This document shows positions 30,184-41,500 of a stretch of 64,000 nucleotides of DNA, piece by piece (position 1 is the stretch's first letter; every line of letters begins with the position of its first letter). Where the stretch lies: NCBI GenBank assembly GCA_964057225.1, contig OZ059898.1, positions 14,037,767 through 14,101,766 on the forward strand, in the 5' to 3' direction. The notes beneath the pieces are model-generated. The model made no database searches. It had not been told where the DNA came from and saw only the letters and a program-made list of their open reading frames with translations. A program made the translations under genes and the position numbers. Origin of the DNA: Auanema rhodensis (lineage: Eukaryota > Nematoda > Chromadorea > Rhabditida > Rhabditidae).

Positions 30184-30580
30184 TCGAACTCATCTTTTGA
30201 AAAAAAAAAAAATTTTTTTTATTGTAAAAGTCCATTTTTGCATTCTAAATTATAAATTCCTCCACTTGAAACAACAAAATGAAGGCGCCAATTTGTTTTA
30301 AGGTACAGATACAAGGGATCTCGCTTAAATGCGAGATAGGACCAATAAAAATTTTTGCCCACCGTCCTCAATTTAAAACCGTCTGAATGTCCACCCTTTT
30401 CTATATCGTATCTTGTACCGCTTCTCATGCCATTTTGAGGACGTTTGGATTGAAATAGAGGACAATTTCGCCAAACGAGAAATTATAATTGTTCACATTT
30501 TTTTTTTGGGCATAGAGAAGTTTGATTATTGGAACAAAAAGTTATAAGACGCGCGCAATTGATTATAGTTTGTATATTTT

Positions 30581-30704
30581 GTGGTCAGGACTAGAATTTT
30601 GAAAAATTATTATATTCAGACGTAAAAGATTATTTTACATATTATTTTGCGGGAAACCAAAAACGGTTACATAAATTGAATATAAAAAGAGACCACACTA
30701 GTCC
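30581..30704 (+). promoter_or_regulatory. Interleaved inverted repeats, possible pseudoknot (element B leader)
   Basis: GTGGTC 30581-30586, GGACTAG 30588-30594, GACCAC 30691-30696, CTAGTCC 30698-30704: the same four words, order and spacing as in element A although the sequence between has diverged. Confidence 0.45.
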
Positions 30705-31356
30705 GAAAAAGCCTGGTAAATCTGCAATAAGACTTCTCAGCTCTTATTTGACAGTCAGGTCAAGTTGGCGGAAGCATAACTGCTACGGATTTTATCCCCG
30801 TAGATTATGTCACCTTCCTCAAATCATTTCGTTGTTTCAACTCATAAGATACCCCTTATTTCCTACAGTAATCCTAAGTAAATTGGAAATGTTTAAAAAT
30901 AGACGTATTTTTCTCATTTTTAAAAAGAAATTCGCTTAGGAAAACGCACTTTTGCTTATTTTGATCAAGAAAAAGGACAGCCTTTTCAATAACTCTCCTC
31001 AAACCTCATTAGCATGCACAATGTCGAAAACATTTTGAGCAAAACATGCTATTTAAGGGAAAAGGAATGAGGAAAAGATTGCAAACATAAGTCCATTTTC
31101 TTGACGAAAACAGAGCAAAGTGCACAAAAATAAAAACACAGAGTACAAACTTTATTCAGTCAATACCCATATTTGATTTGCAACCGAGTTCGAAACTCAG
31201 AGGCAAGAAACATAGGAGTTTCGCTCGCAATTAAATCTTCACTATATTCTAAACCTCGCGAAACCCTAAGTTCCAAACCAAATAATGAGTCATCATAAAC
31301 AATATAGATTTTAAACCATAATCTATATAATAAATAATAATAAAAATGACTCTTTT

Positions 31357-31481
31357 CCTGGTACCAGGCCCAAGGGCGTGCGGTTAATAAACCGGCCCTA
31401 CCATTATATACATGAGCGCATAGATCAACTAAGCACCTTCGACCAACAAGCTCCACTTCGGGAGCTACATCTACGAAGGTG
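31357..31481 (+). other. Hairpin cluster in element B leader
   Basis: Three potential helices: CCTGGTACCAGG (31357-31368); CGGTT/AACCG with a 4-nt loop (31381-31394); and a two-part stem in which CACCTTCG (31434-31441) pairs with CGAAGGTG (31474-31481) and encloses AGCTCC/GGAGCT (31449-31454, 31461-31466). The segment is absent from the shorter element A leader. Duplicate at 51187-51311. Confidence 0.4.
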
Positions 31482-32119
31482 GCAAAGTTTATATGGCCCT
31501 GCCCCAAATAATACATTTGGTGATCTTCGATAAACTAAAGTAATCAAATAATCAAACATAAAATGGAGATACACAAACCATTAAAATTATATCAAGATTT
31601 GGCCTATAAGCCAAAACTCCTTCTCCATCGTACTCAACGATGGATTCGTATAATTTCCACAGGACATAAGTCATGCCAGTGGGATTATAACGTTGGAAAT
31701 CCATTTTTTTTTCTTTCTTTCTTTTCTTTTCTTTTGTTTCTAACCTTAAAATAAATGTCCAAAGGCCGCAAAAGTACAAAGGGGATGACATGAATAAAGT
31801 TTTTTTTAAAGATTCTAGAGCAGTAAGAAAACAAAATTAGAGGAAAGTGCAAGAGCGGATAAAAATAGTTTTTGCGAAGAGATAAACATCATTAACTATA
31901 ATAAGCTTACGGTAGATAGGCGGAGTCAGATTCCTGGCCAGGATTTGAAAAACTCCCTCTCATTTACCCTCCGCATCGCCCAGCAAAGCATGACTATCCT
32001 ATTGCTCCCGAATCTTTCTCTCTCCCAACACACATCTAAAAGAATCTTACGCACCTTACGTCAACATCCCACACGTAGCTCACCATTCTCGGTTTTTCCA
32101 AACCAAGAGTAATATAAAG

Positions 32120-32404
32120 GTGGCCAAAAGATTCTCATCGGTTTTCCGAGCCCTTTACTCGTCCGATACCAACAGTGACGCTACTGTCGCAAGTCGTCGC
32201 AGAAGCCGTACCCGACTTCTTAGTGTTCAAATAGAAAAACCGCACCAACCAGCCGAGAAGCCGAAGCCGCAAGTCGACCAGTTTTATACTCCCCGAGAAG
32301 GAACATATTCACCTTCTGACGACACCTACGAAGATCCGGACTTCATCAAAGCCGACGACAGAAAAAATTTTTATATACATTCTTTTCTTTTCTGTAAATT
32401 GTAA
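32120..32404 (+). pseudogene. Truncated gag N-terminus, element B copy 1
   Basis: Codons 1-82 or so match the N-terminus of the element A polyprotein, including the P-R-E-G-T-Y-S-P-S-D-D stretch; after D-F-I-K-A-D-D the frame enters 3' untranslated sequence and stops at 32404. The codon at the start position is GTG, as in element A, and the frame is open upstream with no ATG nearby. The rest of gag, env and pol are deleted. No function expected beyond a possible short peptide. Confidence 0.8.
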
Positions 32405-33044
32405 AAGGAAAGTAACGGTGAATTAGAAAACTTTTTGATGAGAGATTAAGTGAGTAAACAACCAAAAATAAGGAATAAGTGAAAATATAATAGAAATAAA
32501 TGGCTACCGTAATCCTATACGACCGATAGAGATAAAATTTTGCGCTAAACTGAGCTCCATATGTATCTCCAGGAAGAGACGAACATTGGCAGGCGCCTAA
32601 GCCACACCCCATCTGAGTGGTAGCCTCCATTAGTACTCAAGGATTCATTCAGAGAGACATATGGAGACGAGTAAATTATTAACTAAAATTATCCCCATCA
32701 TCATTAGGATACGAGTAACCATGTAACCGAAATGTTTAATAATTCCTTAGTGTCTCACATAAATCACACATTCATGAAACAAAGAATTTTTTTTTATTAC
32801 AGTACTACAATGACTAAATTTATTTTCTAATCCTCCGTTACAAAATAACATAAAACCTATTATTGTATTCAAATTCTATCTTAATACCATAAAGAAACCT
32901 ATTAAAACTATTTATATATCTTTCTACATGTAGATTTTGAAACTTTTAAATTTATTTGTAAACTCCTAGACTCTAAAACTCAGCTACATATACACTAAAA
33001 ACTCTTTATATCGCGCGGACGCGAAAAATCTTTGAAAAAGGGCA

Positions 33045-33384
33045 CGTTCCATTCGGACTCCCCATATATGTAGCTGAAGGGTTAGAGCCAGACCACCAGA
33101 GGACCGAGGAATGGCTCCGCCTTCCCTCGTTCCCTTGGTCGGGAGTTCGCCTCTTAGCAAGCTCATGGACGGCTTGTAGTTTAGTCTTTATACTTATATT
33201 TATCTTATTGTATTGTATCTTTATCTTTGTATATTATTGTTGTAGTTTCATGCCAATAAATCTTTCTCTCTTTTATCTTATGATTGACCTTATGCTCTTT
33301 ATTCCTTACCGCTACACCAAGGAATACTATGCGCGTCATAGTATAAACTACAATGGTTTATATTATCGACGCAGGAGCATAACG
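33045..33384 (+). repeat. Element B copy 1, 3' LTR (last 5 bp lost)
   Basis: 340 bp, ending at gcataacg and then running into ttccacatcgaaaattc, a monomer variant also seen at 33873. An AATAAA hexamer lies at 33255-33260. The junction shares AACG between the LTR end and the monomer. Confidence 0.9.
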
Positions 33385-33444
33385 TTCCACATCGAAAATT
33401 CAAAAATGGACAAGCTCAAGTATTCTTAAAAAATGAAAAATGTA

Positions 33445-33516
33445 TGCGTTCGGGGGGAATCGAACCCCCGTCGAATGCTTGGAAGGCATCCATGCTGACC
33501 ATTACACCACGAACGC
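33445..33516 (-). tRNA. tRNA-Gly-TCC: tRNA-Gly(UCC)
   Basis: Consensus, but in the monomer with the shortened 3' flank; the T-run terminator is kept. Confidence 0.92.
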
Positions 33517-33707
33517 TACGATGGCTCTTGAACTATTAGATTAGATGAGTTGACACATCTTTGACTTCATTGATAATTACGAATGAAAAGCAGAAACATA
33601 TTTTTTCAACGTTTCACATCAAAAAATCAAAAATGGACAAGCTCAAGTATTTTCAAAATCTTTGCAACATATTGCATTCAAATCGTTCACAAAAAATGAA
33701 AAATGTA

Positions 33708-33779
33708 TGCGTTCAGGGGGAATCGAACCCCCGTCGAATGCTTGGAAGGCATCCATGCTGACCATTACACCTCGAACGC
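33708..33779 (-). tRNA. tRNA-Gly-TCC: tRNA-Gly(UCC), T8 variant
   Basis: T8 to A and C66 to T. Confidence 0.65.
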
Positions 33780-33976
33780 TACGATGGCTCTTGAACTATT
33801 TGATTAGATGAGTTGACACATCTTTGACTTCATTGATAATTACGAATGAAAAGCAGTAACATATTTTTTTCAAACGTTCCACATCGAAAATTCAAAAATG
33901 GACAAGCTCAAGTATTTTCAAAATCTTTGCAACATATTGCAAAACGTCAAACCATTCTTAAAAAATGAAAAATGTA

Positions 33977-34048
33977 TGCGTTCGGGGGGAATCGAACCCC
34001 CGTCGAATGCTTGGAAGGCATCCATGCTGACCATTACACCACGAACGC
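33977..34048 (-). tRNA. tRNA-Gly-TCC: tRNA-Gly(UCC)
   Basis: Consensus. Confidence 0.93.
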
Positions 34049-34245
34049 TACAATAGGTTGTGAACTATTAGATTAGATGAGTTGACACATCTTTGACTTC
34101 ATTGATAATTACGAATGAAAAGCAGTAACATATTTTTTTCAAACGTTTCACATCAAAAAATCAAAAATGGACAAGCTCAAGTATTTTCAAAATCTTTGCA
34201 ACATATTGCAAAACGTCAAACCATTCTTAAAAAATGAAAAATGTA

Positions 34246-34317
34246 TGCGTTCGGGGGGAATCGAACCCCCGTCGAATGCTTGGAAGGCATCCATGCTGAC
34301 CATTACACCACGAACGC
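34246..34317 (-). tRNA. tRNA-Gly-TCC: tRNA-Gly(UCC)
   Basis: Consensus. Confidence 0.93.
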
Positions 34318-34510
34318 TACAATAGGTTGTGAACTATTAGATTAGATGAGTTGACACATCTTTGACTTCATTGATAATTACGAATGAAAAGCAGTAACAT
34401 ATTTTTTTCAAACGTTTCACATCAAAAAATCAAAAATGGACAAGCTCAAGTATTTTCAAAATCTTTGCAACATATTGCAATCAAATCGTTCAGAAAAAAT
34501 GAAAAATGTG

Positions 34511-34582
34511 TGCGTTCGGGGGGAATCGAACCCCCGTCGAATGCTTGGAAGGCATCCATGCTGACCATTACACCTCGAACGC
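34511..34582 (-). tRNA. tRNA-Gly-TCC: tRNA-Gly(UCC), T8 variant
   Basis: T8 to A. Confidence 0.7.
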
Positions 34583-34779
34583 TACGATGGCTCTTGAACT
34601 ATTAGATTAGATGAGTTGACACATCTTTGACTTCATATATAATTACAGAATGAAAAGCAGAAACATATTTTTTTTAACGTTTCACATCAAAAAATCAAAA
34701 ATGGACAAGCTCAAGTATTTTCAAAATCTTTGCAACATATTGCAAAACGTCAAACCATTCTTAAAAAATGAAAAATGTA

Positions 34780-34851
34780 TGCGTTCGGGGGGAATCGAAC
34801 CCCCGTCGAATGCTTGGAAGGCATCCATGCTGACCATTACACCACGAACGC
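34780..34851 (-). tRNA. tRNA-Gly-TCC: tRNA-Gly(UCC)
   Basis: Consensus; last gene before the BEL element. Confidence 0.93.
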
Positions 34852-34921
34852 TACGATGGCTCTTGAACTATTAGATTAGATGAGTTGACACATCTTTGAC
34901 TTCATATATAACTACAGAATG

Positions 34922-34985
34922 TGTCGCGATAAGCGAGTGAGTTTGTATAATTTTTTTATCTTCAACAATTGTTTTATTCGTTTCT

Positions 34986-35046
<61 letters not shown>

Positions 35047-35296
35047 TTCTTCTTTCTTCTAACTTCCTAAGTAATTTTTATCCATACCACATGTTGTGTT
35101 ATACATGTGGCATGACTAACTCTTTGTTTCAGGCTGACGACCGCCCACGAGAAGAGATCAGTCTTACATTTTCAACGTTCGCAGTCAGTGATTTTATTCC
35201 GTGCTTGTCTTGTTAATTCATCAATAAACCCTTTTTTACATATTCGCTTTGTGTTTTACTTCCAACCATACTATACACTTGTGGTATAACGCCATA
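34922..35296 (+). repeat. BEL element 5' LTR
   Basis: 375 bp, begins TGTCGCG and ends CGCCATA. Contains a (CT)n run near 34988-35042 and an AATAAA hexamer at 35223-35228. Confidence 0.93.
34988..35042 (+). repeat. (CT)n microsatellite inside BEL 5' LTR
   Basis: More than 25 uninterrupted CT units followed by TTCTTTC repeats. The length difference from the 3' LTR is replication slippage, so it should not be used for LTR dating. Confidence 0.9.
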
Positions 35297-35299
35297 AAT

Positions 35300-35311
35300 T
35301 GGTGCATCGGC
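35300..35311 (+). other. BEL primer-binding site, tRNA-Gly(GCC) type
   Basis: TGGTGCATCGGC begins three bases after the LTR. It is complementary to the 3' end of insect tRNA-Gly(GCC) (…GCCGATGCA plus CCA, from general knowledge of that tRNA). BEL/Pao elements commonly use tRNA-Gly primers. It does not match the tRNA-Gly(UCC) of the surrounding array. Confidence 0.75.
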
Positions 35312-35584
35312 TAGTTTAGATCTTAGCCGCTTTAAGTCCCGCGTGGCAGGTGAGATACAACTCGAACCAAGCGTGTTTGAGCAAAAAACATACTTAATAA
35401 AAATCGTGGCGATCATAAGTCCACGTCAAGTCACACCAAACAGACTTGAACAATAAGCAAACTCTGAAATTAGAAACAGAGGTTTGAATTTCCTTACGTT
35501 CACATATACTGTGATCACCAAACAAACAAAGAAAAAAGAAAACAAAAAAGGAATATAAGCATTATTCCTACATCTACAACAAAA

Positions 35585-38500
35585 ATGTCACTCCTTTTTG
35601 TCAATCATATCAAACAATCTAACCAGTTTCTTGGAGAACTGCTTACACGATACGAGATGGAAGTGAAGGACCTTCCTGGTATTCTGGTAGATTGCGACTT
35701 CCACACTGAGGAAGAAGAGGAAACCCTCTCTTGCCTTATCATTCGCTGGACAAAAGTCCAACACCAATTCAAAGAATCGTTAAAAAATCATCAAGATAAC
35801 GAGAAAAAATTCCAAAAATTTTACGAAGCATCAGACAAAACGCTTCGTAAAGCATTAGACGAACAGTACATCGCCTTCACATCCGATGAAGACTTTGAAC
35901 CCAACATTAAAAAGGTTCAAAACGCCATTATTGAGCTTGACGAACACATCATGAAAGCCGAACGCATACTTAGAAAGCTGAGAAAAACGCTTCATAAGAA
36001 TGAATCTGAGCACAACAGCAATTGCTCAACAGAAAACAATGAAACAGAAAACAAATCGAATGATCAATTTCTGGAAATTATCAAGTCATTCCTACACATC
36101 CAACAAACTAGCATCCAAAAACCAGCGATGTCGCTACCTACATTTGATGGCAAACCAGAGAACTTCAAATCATTCTGGGGCCGTTTTGATAGACTTGTTC
36201 ATGATAATGAACAGTTTACAACCTTAGAAAAGGTAAACCTACTCTGTGAAAGCCTCAAAGGCAATTCACAAATAGCAATCAGAGGAATAGAACCCTCTGC
36301 TCAAAATTATGAGCTCATGCGTGAAGCATTAGTTTCTGAATTTGGAGACTATTCGTCGGATATCAACTCTCTTTTAACACAACTACGTAATTTGAGATTT
36401 GCAAGCAATAATGCAAAAGCATGCAAAGAAACATTTGGAGAAACCAAGGCACTTATCAGGCAAATTGAAGCAGCCGGAGCTACAGTATCCCGCGAAATGT
36501 GTACCGCGATGATTCTCAACAAATTCCCATACCACATCGTGGAAGACATTCTAATTCATCCAAACAACTACCATTCTACTAAAGAAATGCTGGCAGCTGT
36601 AGACCATAAAATCTATTCGTTTATTCTAAAAGAACAAACAAGAAATAGTCATGAACAAAAGTTTCGAAATCACAAAGACAATGTCACATCTGTTTCACAT
36701 AAAGACAGCACTGCAGAACAACGGAAAACCCAAACTTGGCCATGTGTCTTTTGCGACTCATCCGAGCATCGTTTTTATCAATGCACCACATTTGAAACAC
36801 CAGAGAAAAGAAGGTACCGCATTCGCGGAAAGGCCATCTGTTGGATTTGCTTTTCCGATAAACACAAAAGTTCGGAATGCAGAAAACAAAAATGTCGCAA
36901 TTGCCAAGGAGATCATAATTCCGCCTTGTGCTCACAAGGAAGAAAAAGTGTACAAAATATCCAAAAAGATAAAGAAACTCCCACAATTAAAAAAGATCAG
37001 GCTTTACTGATCACCACAGAAGAATTATTGAATAAAAAAACAACAGAATATAAACAAGACTCTGACACTAATAATCGAATCCCTACTGAGGCACTTAATG
37101 CACCAGTATCGCTTAATCACATTGCCGACACCCATAATATTGAAGAAAGTCAAGTAATATTACGAACAGCAATGGCAAACATATACAACCACAATAGTAA
37201 AAAATATGAGCAAGTACGCATGCTCATAGATGAAGGATCCATGAGATCTTTTATATCCAAGGACTTATCCACTAAGTTAGGATTGCCCATCCTTGGTTCT
37301 CAAAAGAAAACCTTTTACGGTATCGGAGCATTGTCCGAAACGCACGAAGTTCAGGACGTAAAGGTAATTATTGGAACCTCAAGTGGATCCCTTATCGTAA
37401 CAAAACTATTCACCAAACCCATGTTAACCACACCCATACGTTGTCCAAAACTATCTAAAGAAGACTTGAAATTTATAAAGACAAGAAAAATAAAATTAGC
37501 CAATCCACAAACAAACGGAGAATCATTTACTCCGGATATACTGATAGGTATGGATAGATACAAACTGTTCATGCATTTAAACGAAGAAACCGAACTCCCC
37601 TCACGTATGAGATTGAAAAATTCGGTATTCGGCCACATGATACATGGAGAAGCTCCTCTTCCCGATGATAATACACAACAAGAAGTAATATTATGCTCTA
37701 CAGTAGAAGAAATAACAAAAGAAACCTCTCATAAAGAACTCCTCACTAATCTGTTTGAACTGGATTCTATCGGCATCAATACAGAAAATGCCAACGCAGA
37801 CCGCACTATTGATTACTATGAAGAATACTCAAAAGATATAAAAATTGAGAACAACCGTATTATTGCACCGTTCCCGTTAAAAAATAACTTCAAAAATCTT
37901 AAAAACAACAAAATGCCCGCGTACCATAGATTCGTATCCCTATGGCGAAAGTTACTGCACAATCCAGAAATGCTCTCACACTATACTACAACCATTGAAA
38001 GTTACCTCAAAGATAACATTGTCGAACAAATTCCCAACAATCACCAGGAGCCTTTAGAGTTTTATATGCCCCACCATGGGGTTTGGAAGCCCAGCAAGGC
38101 TAACCCTCTCAGAATCGTTTTTGACGCCTCCGCTAAACAGAAAGACAGCCCGTCGTTGAATGAGATAATACACACAGGACGATCATTTATCACATATATA
38201 CACGACATCATGATCTCCTGCAGAACAAGACCAATATTAATAACATGCGATATCAAAGCCGCATTTTTACAAATACAACTGACAGAGAATCACAAAAATC
38301 TATGCAAATTCTTTTGGATAAAAAACAAAGAATACCCAATATCTCACAACAATATCATAACCCTTCGATTCAACAGATTACCGTTCGGTATCACTGCATC
38401 CCCCAGCGTATTGAACATGGGCATAAAATGGTTCTTAGAATCAAAAGTAGACAACCCATTAGCTATGGAAATACTGAACAACTTATACGTTGACAATATC

Positions 38501-41500
38501 ATTCTTACAGCAAATACAACAGCAGAAGCTATAAAGAAATGTAAAGAAACCCAAAAACTATTCACAGAAATAAACATGCATGTTCGCGAATTCTTGTCAA
38601 ACGACGAACAAGTAATACAGAACCTTCCTGAAGAAGACAGATATCCGAACATGACAACCAAAATACTTGGCATATCTTTTAATAAAGAACACGACTCCTT
38701 CATTATCCCAATAAAAATAACAACGACTCACACAAGTTACACCAAGAGAATTCTACTCAGTCAGCTACACTCAATATTTGATCCCATTGGATTAGCAGCA
38801 CCATTACTGTTACCTCTCAAACTTATCTTGCGAGAAATCATAAACACAAAATTATCATGGGACCAACCCATTGAATCAGATAATATCAAACAATGGGAAC
38901 AACATATTAATCACATTAACAATCAGCAATTGACCATGAGAAGATATTTTAAATTCTCTGAACATACAACACAGTTATGGGTCTTTGCTGACGCAAGCAA
39001 CCAAGCCATGGCCGCATGTTCATATTTCCAAACAAACGAGCAGATTAGTTCTCTGCTCAACGGTAAATCCCGCATAGCACCCAAAAATAAGACCACAATT
39101 CCTCGATTAGAATTATTAGCCATCCGCTTAGCAGTACGAATGGCATTAGCTATTGTAACCATATGCCCGAAAGTGGCAAAAGTCAACATTGTAAGCGATA
39201 GCAACATCGCGCTATCATGGATTATTTCTCTAAAATCCCTCCCACTGTTCATTAAAAATCAAACAAACATTATAAATAAACAGCTACACCAAATCAAACA
39301 AGTATGCTGCAATGTAGAATTACATCATGTACAAACCTCGTACAATACTGCAGACATCGGATCCCGAGGTGCAGACATCGAGAAACTACAAGATTCCGAC
39401 TGGATAAAGGGTCCACATTGGTTAACTAAACTTTCCGCTCGTAACCCTCTGACATCATTCGGCTCGCCTAAGAACTCTAACAGGAATAACGCAGAATCAG
39501 AATCGGAGCATCACAATGTGGTCCACATAATTATAGACAATCTTCCAACCGATGATATTTGGAACATTCGTGAAAACTATGATGATGTGATCAAAACAAT
39601 GACAACCGTAGGAAAATTATTCAAAAAATGGTTTCTTAAAGTCCATCCTAACAACGCCAACAAGTTGCAAAAAACAAAACATCTCACATCAACAGACACG
39701 CACACTGTTGAAGACATCAACATTATTGAAAAAATTTTGATCAGTAACAGTCAATCTAATATGAGCCTTGATGACTTACAGCAAAGACATGTAAATCTAA
39801 AATTCTTCAAAGATACATGGGATATTTATCGCGTAAGAAGCCGTTTACAAAATACTCTTCTTCCCGAAGAGACGAAAAACCCTATATTCCTTCTTAAAAC
39901 AAACCCCATAGTTAAAAAACTGATCAACAAAATACACAAAGACAATAATCATCAAGGCAAACATTTCACGCTTATTCAATTGAGACAAAAATTCTACATA
40001 CCAAAAATAACCGGAGTCATCAGACAAACATTGAAAAACTGTGTGACATGTAAAAGATTTCAATCACACCCTTATGAATTACCAGATATGCCATCGCTAC
40101 CAAAAGATAGAGCGATTCTTACAAGAGCATTCTTTTCAACAGGGTGTGATCTTATGGGCCCCTTCACCCTTCGAAATGGGTCTAAAGTCCATATTTGTCT
40201 GTTTACATGCATGACAACTAGAGCAATTCACTTAGAGGTAGTCACCAATCAATCCACAGTTGCCTTTATGAATGCATTTAATAGATTTATATCACGCAGA
40301 GGTACTCCAGAAATTATGCGCAGTGACTGCGCAGGAAACTTTATTCTGAGCTCAAAAATATTAGAAACCCTTGAAAAAACCTCGGATTACAACGAAAGAA
40401 GCTTACTAAACACACTAGCACAGCAAAAAATTAAATGGATATACAACACTCCATTATCACCCTGGAAAGGTGGATGTTGGGAACGTTTAGTAGGTGTAAC
40501 CAAAGCTTCACTCAAAAAATGTTTCATTCCTAGTCGAATGTCCCTGGATGACTTACACACAGCCATTGTAAAAATAGAAGCTATAATTAATACACGCCCA
40601 CTCACCCATCCACACCCAGATAATTTAGATACTCTACCCATAAGGCCAATTGACTTTTTAACATCAGCCATAAAGTTTTCATTACCTGAAAACAACGCGG
40701 ATACTCATATATTTGATATCCATAGCGATATTCAAACGATTCAATCAACAGAGCAAGCGCTAGAAGCGCTTCAATTATCAGAAGACTCAGCATCTAAATT
40801 TTGGAAACGATTTCAAGAAGAATATCTAACAAGCTTAAAAGATATATTTAAGCATAAACACCATAGAAAAAATCACACAAACATCTTCCCCCAACCAGAT
40901 GAAATAGTATTGATACAAAACGACATGTTGCCACGAGGAACATGGAAACTAGGTCGCATCATTGAAACAATCACTAGTTCAGATGGCAACATACGTTCAG
41001 CAAAAGTCGCAACAAGCAATGGAAACATAATTATTCGATCCATTAATCAGCTCTATCCACTAGAGATAAGATGCAACACTAACAGTAACAAAATCATAGA
41101 AGACAACTCACACATAGTTCAAGAAAATAATAGCTCAACAGATAGAACCCCACATACTGATATTGTATTAGACAATATACTTTTCGATCATCCTATAGAA
41201 CATACAGATCAAACAATACATGAGAATAATAACATAAATGATGTTAGCCATAATTACGATATTGCATATGAATCAGATAACTCGCAACATGATAATACAT
41301 ACACTCCAGAAACAGAGAATAATGAGGATGCCACAAATGATCGACCTCAAAATAAGACAAAACAATCAGCAGTAAAAACAGCAAAATATACAGAACAAGA
41401 TGATGTCACTGAGAAGGAAATTATAAAAGCCTTCCCACTAAAAATGTCCTATGCTACACACCAAAGAAAAAATAAAATAAACCCAAAAGTAGCAGCTGAC

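Larger units (their letters stand above)
30184..32119 (+). other. Element B copy 1 leader, no gene seen
   Basis: About 1.9 kb, some 600 bp longer than the element A leader. Short ORFs here are not conserved with A and look accidental. The interleaved inverted words are at 30581-30704. A cluster of hairpins lies at 31357-31481. A CT-rich stretch is at 31706-31740. Confidence 0.6.
29826..33384 (+). mobile_element. Element B copy 1: internally deleted Gypsy-like element
   Basis: 5' LTR, primer-binding-like site, long leader, about 82 codons of gag, 3' untranslated region, purine tract and 3' LTR, with no env or pol. The leader, gag start and 3' untranslated region align with element A, so it is a deletion derivative of a close relative that would depend on another element for proteins. 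LTRs differ by about two substitutions in 340 bp by eye. The last five bases of the 3' LTR (GAACG) are replaced by array sequence, so no intact right target duplication remains. Confidence 0.9.
33385..34921 (-). repeat. tRNA-Gly(UCC) satellite, block 3 (6 gene copies)
   Basis: Six monomers between element B copy 1 and the BEL element. The first monomer is shortened: its 3' flank jumps from caagtat directly to tcttaaaaaatg, losing roughly 46 bp. Monomers 2-6 recur with offset 13049 at 46757-47900. Confidence 0.95.

Noticed and set aside
31160..31791. Minus-strand frames of 118 and 79 codons in the B leader (also at 50990-51621)
   Set aside because: Not conserved in element A, no recognisable domain; they overlap the hairpin cluster and CT-rich stretch. 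The two B copies are recent duplicates, so their identity is not evidence of selection.
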